64,000 nt of DNA, taken from Halogranum rubrum. GTDB lineage: Archaea; Halobacteriota; Halobacteria; Halobacteriales; Haloferacaceae. The translations under genes and the position numbers were made by a program. The notes beneath the pieces are model-generated. The model saw nothing but the letters and a program-made list of their open reading frames with translations, made no database searches and was not told where the DNA came from. Below, in pieces: positions 24,319 to 32,783 of the stretch (within the stretch, counting starts at the first letter, position 1; every line of letters begins with the position of its first letter). Location: contig NZ_FOTC01000002.1 in the NCBI RefSeq assembly GCF_900114455.1, positions 901,012 to 965,011 of the forward strand. The letters run 5' to 3'.

Positions 24319-25599
24319 TTAGAAGCTTCCCGAGAAGATCGCCGAGAAGACGCCCTCCGCCGAGGAGATTGCGAGGTAGATGGACAAGAGGACGAGAAGG
24401 CTGTTGACGACGTTGAGCTTCCAGCCGTTCGCGTGTCCGTCCATCGTCTTACTGTCGTTGACTGCCCAGAGCAGCAAGACGGCCGTGATAGGCAGGCCGA
24501 CCACGCCGTTGTACGCCGGGAAGAGGATGATCATGTCCACGACGCTCAGCCCGAACGCGATGTGGACGAGCGGTGAGAGACTGCCGAGGGCGACGAGGCC
24601 CGCGTAGAGCAGTTTGAACACCCGGTCGTCGGCGGTGACGTCCATCCCGTAGGCGTGCGGAATCATGTAGGCCGGTGCCCACATGATGGGGACGATACTG
24701 TTGAACGCGGCGGCGACGGCGCCGACGATGAACGCGGCCATCGCCCAGTCGCCGAGGATGGTTGCGAGCGCTTCGCCGGGGGTGAGGAACGTCGCGAGTT
24801 CCGTCACGCCCGCCGGACGGAGCACGGCGGCGGCGACGACGACGATGGCGATGGTGGTCAGCCCACCGACGGCGTAGCCGATAGAGAGGTCGGTTCGCAT
24901 CGAGGAGACGGCCGACTCGTCGGTCCAGCCCTTCTGTTGGACGAGGTTCGATTCGAGGAAGAAGTTCGGCCAGAGAGCCGTCGTTCCAAGGATACCCGCG
25001 GCGAGCGTCACGGCACCGGCAGCGGGAATCGTGGGGACGAACCCGGCGGCCATATCCGTGAGCGACGGTCCTGCCGCACCGGCGACGGCGACGTAGGCGA
25101 CGAGCAGACCGAGCATCATCCCGGTCATCACCCGCTCGACCCAGCCGTAGCCGAGGATACCGACGACGATAGCGAGTCCGCCGGTGACGAGCGCGAGTGG
25201 TTGCCAACCGACGGCACCACCTAGCAGGACGGAGACGCCTTTCCCGACGGCGGCGGTCAGTTCGAGACACCACGCCACACAACCGACCGAGAGGAGGATG
25301 GCGACGGCGGTAGCGAGTGGTTTACCGAGTTTCCGTCTCGCGAAGACCATCAACGGTTCGCCGAAGATACCGAGACGGGCGCTCATGTCCTGTGCCATGA
25401 AGCCGAGTAAGACGGCACCGACGACGGCCCACAGCAGCCCGTAGCCGTACCGAACGCCAGCGGAACTCGCGATGAAGACGGAGCCCGAGCCGAAGTAGCT
25501 CGCGACCATCACGAAGGCGAGACCGTACCGCCGGAAGAACTCGGTGATCGAAAGATTCTGTACCGCAGAGACGACGCTATTGCGTGTGCTGTTGCTCAT
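24319..25599 (-). CDS. Nramp-family-like transporter with non-canonical metal-binding helices
   Basis: Membrane transporter of 426 residues, about 11 hydrophobic segments, related to Nramp divalent-metal carriers. The first helix reads SYFGSGSVFIASSAG where Mn/Fe Nramp proteins have DPGN, and helix 6 reads LWPNFFLESNLVQQKG where they have MPHN. The key Asp and Met ligands are therefore missing, although WPNF-LxS spacing is retained. It may carry magnesium or another substrate, as some Nramp-related subfamilies do, or it may have lost metal selectivity. The 5' region contains a small inverted repeat (CTGCCG...CGGCAG, 25634-25650). Confidence 0.8.
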   Translation of the reverse strand: MSNSTRNSVVSAVQNLSITEFFRRYGLAFVMVASYFGSGSVFIASSAGVRYGYGLLWAVVGAVLLGFMAQDMSARLGIFGEPLMVFARRKLGKPLATAVAILLSVGCVAWCLELTAAVGKGVSVLLGGAVGWQPLALVTGGLAIVVGILGYGWVERVMTGMMLGLLVAYVAVAGAAGPSLTDMAAGFVPTIPAAGAVTLAAGILGTTALWPNFFLESNLVQQKGWTDESAVSSMRTDLSIGYAVGGLTTIAIVVVAAAVLRPAGVTELATFLTPGEALATILGDWAMAAFIVGAVAAAFNSIVPIMWAPAYMIPHAYGMDVTADDRVFKLLYAGLVALGSLSPLVHIAFGLSVVDMIILFPAYNGVVGLPITAVLLLWAVNDSKTMDGHANGWKLNVVNSLLVLLSIYLAISSAEGVFSAIFSGSF

Positions 25600-25763
25600 A
25601 GTAAGCGACGACGCTGCCGACTACCGGCAGTGGTCGAATGGTCAAAATCGTCCGACAGTCGAAACCCGCGGGGCCCTGTCGAATTGAGACGAATAGGTCG
25701 ACTCACGCCTCACTGGTATAACTAATCGCTGTATTTACAAGCTGGGCCGAAGCCGTCTTCGGG

Positions 25764-26426
25764 TCACTCGACTCGCGTACTCACGGCGAGGCCCTGCCCG
25801 AGGGGCAACACCACCGTCTCGAAGGCGTCGTCGCGCTGGACGTGGTCGAGGTACGCCGCGATGCCGCGTGTCGACTCGTCGGCGTCGCCCATCTCACCGC
25901 CTTCGACGTGGATCAGCAGAGCGTCGAAGTCGACGGGGCCGGCCATCACGTTGTCGGCGACGACGACGCCACCGACGGGGACGTTGTCGCGTACGGATTC
26001 GAACGCCTCGACGTAGCGGTGTTTCTCGTTGTCGACGAGAACGACGTCGAACGGGCCGTCGTAGTCGTCGACGATATCGATGGCGTCGCCCTCCTCGAAC
26101 GTCGCTCGCTCGGAGAGGCCCGCCTGCTCGAAGAACTCGCGGGCCATCGCCAGTTCGTCGGCGTCGAACTCGGTCAGGACGATAGACCCATCTTCGGACA
26201 TCCCCTGCAGGAACCAGTACGCCGAGTAGCCGAATCCGGACCCGAACTCGAAAATCCGACGGGCGTCGGTCAAGCGTGCGAGGAGTCGAAGGAATCCGCC
26301 TGCGTCGGGGCCGATGATGGGAAACCCCCGTTCCTCGGCGTGTTCGGCCATCGCCGTCTGAATCTCGTCGTGTTCGGGACCACTCGCACGGACGAACCGT
26401 GCGACGTTTGCGGGGAGCACAGTCAT
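25764..26426 (-). CDS. Class I SAM O-methyltransferase (COMT-like)
   Basis: Cytoplasmic methyltransferase of 220 residues in the catechol/caffeoyl-CoA O-methyltransferase family. The SAM-binding motif IFEFGSGFGYSAYWF lies near residue 58. The second acidic strand is IVLTEFDAD, and the metal/catalytic region is VLVDNEKHRYVEAFESV near residue 140. The final strand VVLPLGQGLAVSTR resembles the family end. ATG 26426 starts the conserved part; the open frame upstream is basic and unrelated. Substrate unknown. It is followed on the other side by a DsrE-type lipoprotein gene on the same strand. Confidence 0.87.
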   Translation of the reverse strand: MTVLPANVARFVRASGPEHDEIQTAMAEHAEERGFPIIGPDAGGFLRLLARLTDARRIFEFGSGFGYSAYWFLQGMSEDGSIVLTEFDADELAMAREFFEQAGLSERATFEEGDAIDIVDDYDGPFDVVLVDNEKHRYVEAFESVRDNVPVGGVVVADNVMAGPVDFDALLIHVEGGEMGDADESTRGIAAYLDHVQRDDAFETVVLPLGQGLAVSTRVE

Positions 26427-26487
26427 GGCAATGCGTTCGCACGACACACGCTTGAATGTCGTGGCGGCTTTCACTTCCGCGTCCGGC

Positions 26488-27018
26488 CTACGGTGTCTCG
26501 ATGTACGCGTAGTCGTCGCGGACTTGGAGTTTCGTGAGTTCGCCGACACCGGCCGGGACGGTTTCGACGCCCTCGATGAGGTCCGCCTCGCTCACGTCGA
26601 GTGCGTCCATCGAGTTCTCGCAGGCGCGAAAGGAGACACCCTCGTCGAGGAGTTCTCGGACTCTGTCGGCCTGGTCGGACTCTTCTTCGACCAAGAGTTT
26701 GATTCCCGCGCCGTTGGCGACGAGGACGACGTTCTCGACGTCCGTCGAGTCGTCGGCCAAGAGGTTCGCCACGTTGGCGACGGCGTGGTTCTGTTCGTCG
26801 ATACCCTGTGCGAAGTGGAATACGGTGCTCATGGTTGGCTCTGGTGTGCTCGTTTCGGTCTCTGTCTCTGCGGATGTTGGCGGCGGTGTCTCCGTCCCCG
26901 ACTCGTCGGGAGGCGTCGGCGTGTCCGTCGAGCTCTCCGAGGAGCCCGTACAGCCAGCGACGACGAGGCCCGTCCCGACGCCGGCGAGTTCGAGGAACCG
27001 TCGGCGAGAACGACTCAT
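26488..27018 (-). CDS. DsrE-family protein with Tat lipoprotein signal
   Basis: A 176-residue protein. Residues 1-25 form a twin-arginine lipoprotein signal (SRSRRRFLELAG, lipobox VAGC). A Thr/Pro/Glu-rich linker follows to residue 62. The DsrE fold begins with MSTVFHFAQGIDEQNHAVANVANLL and includes the conserved cysteine in SFRACENSMDALD. DsrE proteins carry sulfane sulfur on that cysteine or act in sulfur relay; an extracellular lipid-anchored one is unusual. An internal ATG before STVFHF could also give a cytoplasmic form. It is divergent from the mutase gene. Confidence 0.85.
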   Translation of the reverse strand: MSRSRRRFLELAGVGTGLVVAGCTGSSESSTDTPTPPDESGTETPPPTSAETETETSTPEPTMSTVFHFAQGIDEQNHAVANVANLLADDSTDVENVVLVANGAGIKLLVEEESDQADRVRELLDEGVSFRACENSMDALDVSEADLIEGVETVPAGVGELTKLQVRDDYAYIETP

Positions 27019-27144
27019 CGACTGAACAGTCGGGTGAGAGAGATATTACTACGTGGGTCATAAGGTTCGTCACGTCCCCAGTTCGGAGGCAACTCCTGCA
27101 CTGTCGTTCAACACTTAAGTCGTGGCCAACCCTCATCTTCGACA

Positions 27145-28821
27145 ATGTTCGACCCCGACGATTTGGAGCGGATTCGCTCCGCGAAAGACGAGTGGGAGGA
27201 AGAGACACTCGAACCCACCCTAGAACGGTTCGGGGAGCGCGAAGACGAGTTCACCACCGACACTGGCGGGCAGGAAGTCGACCGACTCTACACGCCCGAC
27301 GACGTAGCCGACCTCGACTACCTCGACGACGTAGGCTTCCCGGGCGAGAAGCCGTACACACGCGGTGTCTATCCGACGATGCACCGTGGTCGCCTCTGGA
27401 CCATGCGTCAGTACGCCGGGATGGGTACCGCCGCGGAGACCAACGAGCGGTTCCGCTATCTCATCGACAACGGGTCGTCCGGCCTCTCGATGGCGTTCGA
27501 CCTCCCGACGCAGATGGGGTACGACTCCGACGCGGCGATGTCGGCCGGCGAAGTCGGGAAGTCCGGCGTCGCCATCGACACGCTGGAGGACATGGAACGC
27601 GTGTTCGAGGGCATCCCGCTCGACGAGGTGTCGACGAGTATGACCATCAACGCGCCCGCGTCGGTCCTGCTCGCGATGTACATCGCCGTCGGCGACAAGC
27701 AAGGCGTCGACCGCGAGCAACTCCGCGGCACGATTCAGAACGACGTGCTGAAAGAGTACGTCGCGCGCAACACCTACATCTACCCGCCCGAGGAGTCGAT
27801 GCGCATCATCACCGACATCTTCGAGTACTGCGCCGAGGAGACGCCGAAGTTCAACACCATCTCCATCTCGGGCTATCACATCCGCGAGGCCGGGTCGACG
27901 GCGGCCCAAGAGATCGCGTTCACACTCGGTAACGGCATCCAGTACGTCGAGGCGGCCATCGACGCCGGACTCGACGTCGACGAGTTCGCGCCCCAGTTGT
28001 CCTTCTTCTTCAACGCGCACAACAACATCCTCGAAGAGGTCGCCAAGTTCCGCGCCGCCCGCCGGATGTGGGCGAAGATTATGGAGGAGCGATTCGGCGC
28101 GGAGAACCCGAAGTCCAAACAACTCAAGTTCCACACGCAGACCGGCGGGTCGACGCTGACCGCCCAGCAGGTCGAGAACAACGTCGTCCGCGTCGGCTAT
28201 CAGGCGCTCGCGGCGGTGCTCGGCGGGACGCAGTCGCTGCACACCAACGGGAAGGACGAGGCGCTGTCGCTGCCGACGGAGCAGTCCGTCCGGACGGCGC
28301 TCCGAACCCAACAGATTCTCGCCCACGAGTCGGGCGCGGCCGACACCATCGACCCCCTCGCAGGCAGTTACTACGTCGAGTCGCTGACCGACGAGGTGGA
28401 GGCGGAGGCGTTCGAACTACTGGACGAAGTCGACGAACGCGGCGGGATGCTCGACGCCATCGAGAACCAGTGGGTACAGAAGCAGATTCAGGACGTCGCC
28501 TTCGACCGCCAGCGCGAAATCGAGGACGAAGAACGCGTCATCGTCGGCGTCAACAAGTACCAGGTCGACGAGGAAGAACAGATGGACGTCGAGGAAGTCG
28601 CCGAAGAGGAGGAACAGAAGCAAGTCGAGTCCGTCGAGGCCGTCCGTGAACGACGCGACGAGGAAGCGGTCGAGGAAGCACTCGCCTCACTCCGAGACGC
28701 TGCGCAGGGCAGTGCGAACCTCCTGCCGCACATCGTCGACGCGGTGAAAGCGTACGCGACGGTCGGCGAAATCTGTAACGTCATGCGCGACGAGTTCGGC
28801 GAGTACAAACAGGGGTACTGA
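27145..28821 (+). CDS. mcmA1: Methylmalonyl-CoA mutase large subunit (catalytic domain)
   Basis: A 558-residue acyl-CoA mutase alpha-type chain that converts methylmalonyl-CoA to succinyl-CoA with a separate B12-binding subunit. The TIM-barrel substrate region is [20 protein letters not shown] followed by [17 protein letters not shown]. Further landmarks are [14 protein letters not shown] and [14 protein letters not shown]. The B12-binding domain is absent, as is normal for archaeal two-gene enzymes, and its gene is not in this window. A CACTTAAGT element gives leaderless promoter spacing. It connects with propionyl-CoA carboxylation (PccB at 54-56 kb). Confidence 0.93.
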   Translation: MFDPDDLERIRSAKDEWEEETLEPTLERFGEREDEFTTDTGGQEVDRLYTPDDVADLDYLDDVGFPGEKPYTRGVYPTMHRGRLWTMRQYAGMGTAAETNERFRYLIDNGSSGLSMAFDLPTQMGYDSDAAMSAGEVGKSGVAIDTLEDMERVFEGIPLDEVSTSMTINAPASVLLAMYIAVGDKQGVDREQLRGTIQNDVLKEYVARNTYIYPPEESMRIITDIFEYCAEETPKFNTISISGYHIREAGSTAAQEIAFTLGNGIQYVEAAIDAGLDVDEFAPQLSFFFNAHNNILEEVAKFRAARRMWAKIMEERFGAENPKSKQLKFHTQTGGSTLTAQQVENNVVRVGYQALAAVLGGTQSLHTNGKDEALSLPTEQSVRTALRTQQILAHESGAADTIDPLAGSYYVESLTDEVEAEAFELLDEVDERGGMLDAIENQWVQKQIQDVAFDRQREIEDEERVIVGVNKYQVDEEEQMDVEEVAEEEEQKQVESVEAVRERRDEEAVEEALASLRDAAQGSANLLPHIVDAVKAYATVGEICNVMRDEFGEYKQGY

Positions 28822-28840
28822 GACTCTTCCCCGGTCACTC

Positions 28841-29866
28841 CTACCGACGAATCCAGAGCGACGCCCCATACCACTTTCCCTGGAACGAGAAGAGCGCGCC
28901 GTTCAGCGTGGTACGGTCGTCGACTTCTTCAGGGATATGCGGAGTCATTCCGAGTCGGTCGGCGACTTGCGCCAAGCCCTCAGACATCTCCCCGTGTTCG
29001 GTGTACAGTCGTCCGTCCGGACGGTCAGTCGCGGCACGAACGACATTGACGACGGCAGCGTCGTCGCTCGTGTCGAACTCCGCGTCGACGACGTTCGATT
29101 CGACGTGTCGCTCTAGCTTCTCTCTCGACGACGCGACTTCTTCGATGGTGAACGTGTAGCGCGTCAGGTTGACCGGTCCCTTCTCTGCTCGCGGAACGAG
29201 ATATTCCGGATACTCGTCGCCCAGTTTCAGATAGTCGAACGGCGGCGACGGGACGAGTTCGCTCGCCTCGGGGTCCATCTCGTGGTGAAAGTTTGGGCCA
29301 CGACCCTGCAGTGCTCGGTCGTCAACGTCGAACACACTGTGCCCCCGTACCGTCTCTATTGCCCGCTTGACGACGAGTTGGTCTGTCTCAGAGAGCGACG
29401 ATGGTGGTTCTGAGACGACGGTGTCAGAACTGTGTGGCTCTTTGTCGACCAAATCGAGGTAGAACACCCAGCGCTCTTCGGTGAACTCGGTTTGAGCTGT
29501 CTCGGTGATGGAGTAGTAGGTTCCATCTCGCTCGACGAACACTGGCCTCGGCCGAGTCGTCGTCCCGAACGAGCGATTGTACGCGAGTTGCCACTGGACA
29601 GATTCGGCAGTTCCCGTCTCGAAGAGCGTGTCGACGACTGATTGTTTGTATGCATCAGAGTAGTCGATAGCTGCTTGGGCGCGAATGGTCGTTGGGTCAA
29701 CCAGTACGAAATCGTCGGTCAAGTCTGTGAGCGATTCAGCAGTAGGTGTAGTGGAGAGTCGATACTGTAGACCGTCGTAGTCGTCGATGCAACCAGCCAG
29801 TCCGACGAGACTCGTCGCTGCGAGGCTCGACAGAAACCGTCGGCGGGGGACCAACCCGGAGTGCAT
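28841..29866 (-). CDS. Tat-type lipoprotein of unknown function
   Basis: A 341-residue exported protein. The N-terminus PRRRFLSSLAATSLVGLAGC has twin arginines and a lipobox ending at Cys26. The rest is soluble, alternating strands and helices, with tyrosine- and proline-rich segments such as ERWVFYLDLVDKEPHSSDTV and SPPFDYLKLGDEYPEYLVPR and the C-terminal GALFSFQGKWYGASLWIRR. No domain is recognised. ATG 29866 starts the signal; longer in-frame starts run antisense through menF and are artefacts. It lies 19 bases from the mutase gene (convergent) and downstream of menF. Confidence 0.72.
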   Translation of the reverse strand: MHSGLVPRRRFLSSLAATSLVGLAGCIDDYDGLQYRLSTTPTAESLTDLTDDFVLVDPTTIRAQAAIDYSDAYKQSVVDTLFETGTAESVQWQLAYNRSFGTTTRPRPVFVERDGTYYSITETAQTEFTEERWVFYLDLVDKEPHSSDTVVSEPPSSLSETDQLVVKRAIETVRGHSVFDVDDRALQGRGPNFHHEMDPEASELVPSPPFDYLKLGDEYPEYLVPRAEKGPVNLTRYTFTIEEVASSREKLERHVESNVVDAEFDTSDDAAVVNVVRAATDRPDGRLYTEHGEMSEGLAQVADRLGMTPHIPEEVDDRTTLNGALFSFQGKWYGASLWIRR

Positions 29867-29937
29867 ACGCTGTCTGCTGGTGGGGTCAGTATAGGTCTTG
29901 TCACTCTGCAGAAACGAGTGTCGGTCGACTCGCCGAG

Positions 29938-31278
29938 TCAGTTCTCCAACTCGTCCAGAATCGGCCGGTACTTCAACTGCACTTCGTCCCACTCTCTGTC
30001 CGGGTCGCTGTCGGCGACGACGCCGACGCCCGCGAAGAGCGTCGCCACGTCGCCCGTCGACACCGCAGAGCGGAGCGCAACGGCAAAGGAGCCGTTTCCG
30101 GCGGCGTCTATCCAGCCGACGGGAGCGGCGTACCAGCCACGGTCGAACGGTTCGGTGTCGCGAATCGTGTCGAGCGCCTTCTCGGGCGGGAGGCCGCCGA
30201 CGGCGGGTGTCGGGTGGAGTGCCTCCACGAGGTCCAAGACGTGTTCGTCGCGGGCGAGTTCGGCCGTGATGGGCGTCCAGAGATGTTGGACCGTCGCCAG
30301 TCGGCGGACGGTTCGCTCGCCCGTCGACATCGACGCCGCGAAGGGGGCGAGTTGGTCGCGGATGGCGTCGGCGACGAGTTCGTGCTCGTGGACGTTCTTC
30401 TCCGAGTCCATCAGTTCCTCGGCCAGCCACTCGTCTTCGGCGGGCGTCTCGCCGCGACCGGTCGTCCCAGCGAGTGCGCCCGTCTCGACGGTTCGCCCGT
30501 GGCGGGTGACGAGTCGCTCGGGGGTCGCGCCGAAGAAACTCGCGTCGCCGGACGCGGGTTCGACGAGGAAGCGATGGCAGTCGGGGTACTTCTCGGCGAG
30601 GCGAGCGAGGATGTCCGGAATCGACAGTCGCTCTTCGAGCGAGCACTCCAGCGCCTGCGCGAGGACGACCTTCTGTAACTCGCCGGAGCGGATTCGGTCG
30701 ACGGCGGCGTTCACGCCGGTACACCAGTCGTCGAGGTCGGTCGTCCGGGTTCGGTCGGTGACGCCCGGCGGGTCACCGACGGGGCCGGGGTCGGGCAGGT
30801 TCGCGAGGCGTTCGCGTTCCTCTTCGAGTCGCGTCTCGACTGCCTCCGGCGTCGCGTCGGGGCCGACGGCGTTGACCGTCAGCCACGTCCCGTTGTCGGC
30901 GTAGGTCACCTGCACGCGAGGAAAGACGAAGCGTGCACCGGGGAAGTCGGTCCACGGCGGGCGCTCGGCCCCGTCGTCGTGGAAGGCGAACCCGCCGAAG
31001 AGTCGCGGGCAGGCAGCCTCGGTACCGGCGTGGACGTCGCCAGTTTCGAACAGTGCCTCCGCTCTGTCGCGGATTCGTCGAAACCGGTCGGGGCCGTTCG
31101 CCGTCAGTGTCGCCGCTGCGTCGCTGCCGACGACAGTCGCCTCTCCGGGTGCGCTCCAGACGGTTCGAGGCGTCGTTGCATCGGCGAGAACTGCGCGAAA
31201 CGGCGGCGTCGGAATCTGCACGGCCCGACTGACCAGTCCCTCTCCGACGGCCACCGGGTCGCGTTGCGGCGCTCCCAT
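29938..31278 (-). CDS. menF: Isochorismate synthase (MenF)
   Basis: Chorismate-utilising enzyme of 446 residues that makes isochorismate, the first step to menaquinone. The N-terminal half contains LFGGFAFHDDG. The catalytic C-terminal half carries the Mg-binding and substrate motifs GATPERLVTRHGRTVETGALAGT, TVQHLWTPITA and TPAVGGLPPEKALD, ending with GWYAAPVGWIDAAGNGSFAVALRSA, all family hallmarks. Other men genes are not adjacent, which is less usual. It follows a sulfite-oxidase-like gene on the same strand with a 32-base gap, so the two may share a transcript. Confidence 0.93.
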   Translation of the reverse strand: MGAPQRDPVAVGEGLVSRAVQIPTPPFRAVLADATTPRTVWSAPGEATVVGSDAAATLTANGPDRFRRIRDRAEALFETGDVHAGTEAACPRLFGGFAFHDDGAERPPWTDFPGARFVFPRVQVTYADNGTWLTVNAVGPDATPEAVETRLEEERERLANLPDPGPVGDPPGVTDRTRTTDLDDWCTGVNAAVDRIRSGELQKVVLAQALECSLEERLSIPDILARLAEKYPDCHRFLVEPASGDASFFGATPERLVTRHGRTVETGALAGTTGRGETPAEDEWLAEELMDSEKNVHEHELVADAIRDQLAPFAASMSTGERTVRRLATVQHLWTPITAELARDEHVLDLVEALHPTPAVGGLPPEKALDTIRDTEPFDRGWYAAPVGWIDAAGNGSFAVALRSAVSTGDVATLFAGVGVVADSDPDREWDEVQLKYRPILDELEN

Positions 31279-31310
31279 TAAAAAGCTGTCAGGGCCGCGT
31301 GCCCTTTACC

Positions 31311-31904
31311 CTAACTATACCGCTCCTCGTTCCACGGGTTCGCCGTGTCGGAGTAGCCGCGTTTCTCCCAGTAGCCCAGTTCGTGCTCGGTGAGGAACTC
31401 GACGCCCGAGACCCACTTCGCACCCTTGTAGGCGTACTTGTGCGGCGTGACGACGCGGAGCGGACCACCGTGGTCGGCGGGGAGCGGTTCGCCGTCGTAC
31501 TCGTAGACGAACAGCACGTCGTCGCGCATGCACTCTTCGAGCGTCAAGTCGGTCGTGTAGCCGTCGAGCGAGTGGAACATGACGTGCACCGCGTCGTCGG
31601 TGACGCCTGCGGCCTCCGCCAGTGTCGGGAAAGAGACGCCGGTGAACTCGCAGTCGAACTTGCTCCACCCGGTGACGCAGTGGAAGTCCTGAATCTGCGT
31701 CTCGCTCGGGAGGTCGGTGAACTCCTCGAAGGTGAGCGTCAGGTCGTCGTCGACGGCACCCCACACCTCGAAGCGCCACGTCTCGCGGTCCCACGAAGGG
31801 GTGCCGCTCTTCGAGAGGACGGGGAATCGGTCGGTCTTCCGCTGTCCCGGTGGGAGTCGGTCCTCGCCAAATGATTGATAGATGTCGGTGACGTCCTCGG
31901 CCAT
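31311..31904 (-). CDS. Sulfite-oxidase-like molybdopterin oxidoreductase
   Basis: A 197-residue molybdenum oxidoreductase catalytic domain of the SUOX/YuiH type. The Mo-ligand cysteine is in DFHCVTGWSKFDCEF near residue 80. Further family segments are FEVWGAVDDDLTLTFEEF, SLDGYTTDLTLEE and GGPLRVVTPHKYAYKGAKWV. It lacks a haem domain and a Tat signal, so it is presumably cytoplasmic with an unknown partner. The C-terminal YWEKRGYSDTANPWNEERY is typical. The neighbour menF suggests a quinone-related context, but no direct link is shown. Confidence 0.9.
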   Translation of the reverse strand: MAEDVTDIYQSFGEDRLPPGQRKTDRFPVLSKSGTPSWDRETWRFEVWGAVDDDLTLTFEEFTDLPSETQIQDFHCVTGWSKFDCEFTGVSFPTLAEAAGVTDDAVHVMFHSLDGYTTDLTLEECMRDDVLFVYEYDGEPLPADHGGPLRVVTPHKYAYKGAKWVSGVEFLTEHELGYWEKRGYSDTANPWNEERYS

Positions 31905-31994
31905 AGTCGACTGTTCTCCTCGATTTACCTATGGTTACCGACTTCGTCCGAAGTTTTCCCATTCGGTGTGTAAATCACTGTAAAACGAGAATAT

Positions 31995-32006
31995 TCGTTC
32001 GAACGA
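31995..32006. promoter_or_regulatory. 12-bp perfect palindrome upstream of the RHH gene
   Basis: TCGTTCGAACGA is a perfect palindrome in the 190-base gap between the sulfite-oxidase-like and RHH genes. A TATA-like GTTTAAATG at 32058-32066 follows. The palindrome lies about 90 bases before the RHH start and could be an operator. Confidence 0.4.
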
Positions 32007-32094
32007 GCGAAAGATTCCTTTTCGCTAGAGGCACTCATATGGCCGATGCCCCGTCAGGTTTAAATGCTCCCTATCCAAAGCGTCGGACGTTCAG

Positions 32095-32307
32095 ATGCCG
32101 AAAGTAGAGTTAAACATCCCCGAACATCTCGAAATGCAGATCGCCCAGATGGTCGAACAGGGCGAGTTCTTGAACCGTGAAGAGGCCATCGAGGACCTCC
32201 TGTCGACCGGGATGAAGGCGTACAAGACGAGTGGCCCGATGGACGACAACGAACCGGGCTTCGAAGACGACGGCATGATGGGTCACGAAGACGAGTACGT
32301 CTTCTGA
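32095..32307 (+). CDS. Ribbon-helix-helix protein
   Basis: A 70-residue protein. Residues 1-43 are a CopG/Arc-type ribbon-helix-helix unit: strand PKVELNIPEHL, helix EMQIAQMVEQGEFLNREEAIEDLLSTGM. The C-terminal 25 residues are acidic and methionine-rich (DDNEPGFEDDGMMGHEDEY). Such proteins bind DNA as dimers. The ATG follows a TATA-like GTTTAAATG. The target is unknown; the nearby palindrome may be an autoregulatory site. Confidence 0.8.
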   Translation: MPKVELNIPEHLEMQIAQMVEQGEFLNREEAIEDLLSTGMKAYKTSGPMDDNEPGFEDDGMMGHEDEYVF

Positions 32308-32394
32308 CTGGTCACGTCGACGTCCACGACACTCCCCGTAGCATGGCAGGGGGACGCAATAATTCTTAAAACAGCGACGTGCGTATCACAACAC

Positions 32395-32673
32395 ATGCAT
32401 AAAGACGACCTGCTTGAACTGCACGAGCAGATGGTAACGATTATGGAGTATTTCAGGGCGCAAGAACACGTCGACAGTTCGCTGTTCGACCCGTACGAGG
32501 AACTCAGCGTCGACCCTTCGCACGTCCACAAATCGAAGAGTGAACACAAACACGCCGTCTTCGTCCTCGGCAACGCGCTCGCCAGTGCGATGAGCGAAGA
32601 CGAGTTCTCCAGCGCCGGCCGCGTCGGCAAGCGCATGGAAGAACTCGCCGAAGACGCCGAGTCGAAACTCTAG
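32395..32673 (+). CDS. UPF0058 family protein
   Basis: A 92-residue helical protein with the archaeal UPF0058 signature: MHKDDLLELHEQMVTIMEYF, SVDPSHVHKSKSEHKHAVFVLGNAL, and a C-terminal helix ending in EELAEDAESKL. The His-rich middle could bind metal. A TCTTAAAAC element at 32363-32371 gives leaderless promoter spacing. The family has no agreed function. Confidence 0.88.
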   Translation: MHKDDLLELHEQMVTIMEYFRAQEHVDSSLFDPYEELSVDPSHVHKSKSEHKHAVFVLGNALASAMSEDEFSSAGRVGKRMEELAEDAESKL

Positions 32674-32783
32674 TCTGTACTCTTTGCGCTCTGTGATCGC
32701 TGACAGCACTGTGACGCGGCTATCGGCAGATGTGTCGTTTTCTCTACCGCGACATTCAAGCACGGCGGCACGTAGTGTCAGCT

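Noticed and set aside
28841-30724. A 627-residue minus-strand frame as one protein
   Set aside because: The first 286 residues are Arg-rich and overlap menF in another frame. The real lipoprotein starts at 29866 with a proper signal peptide.
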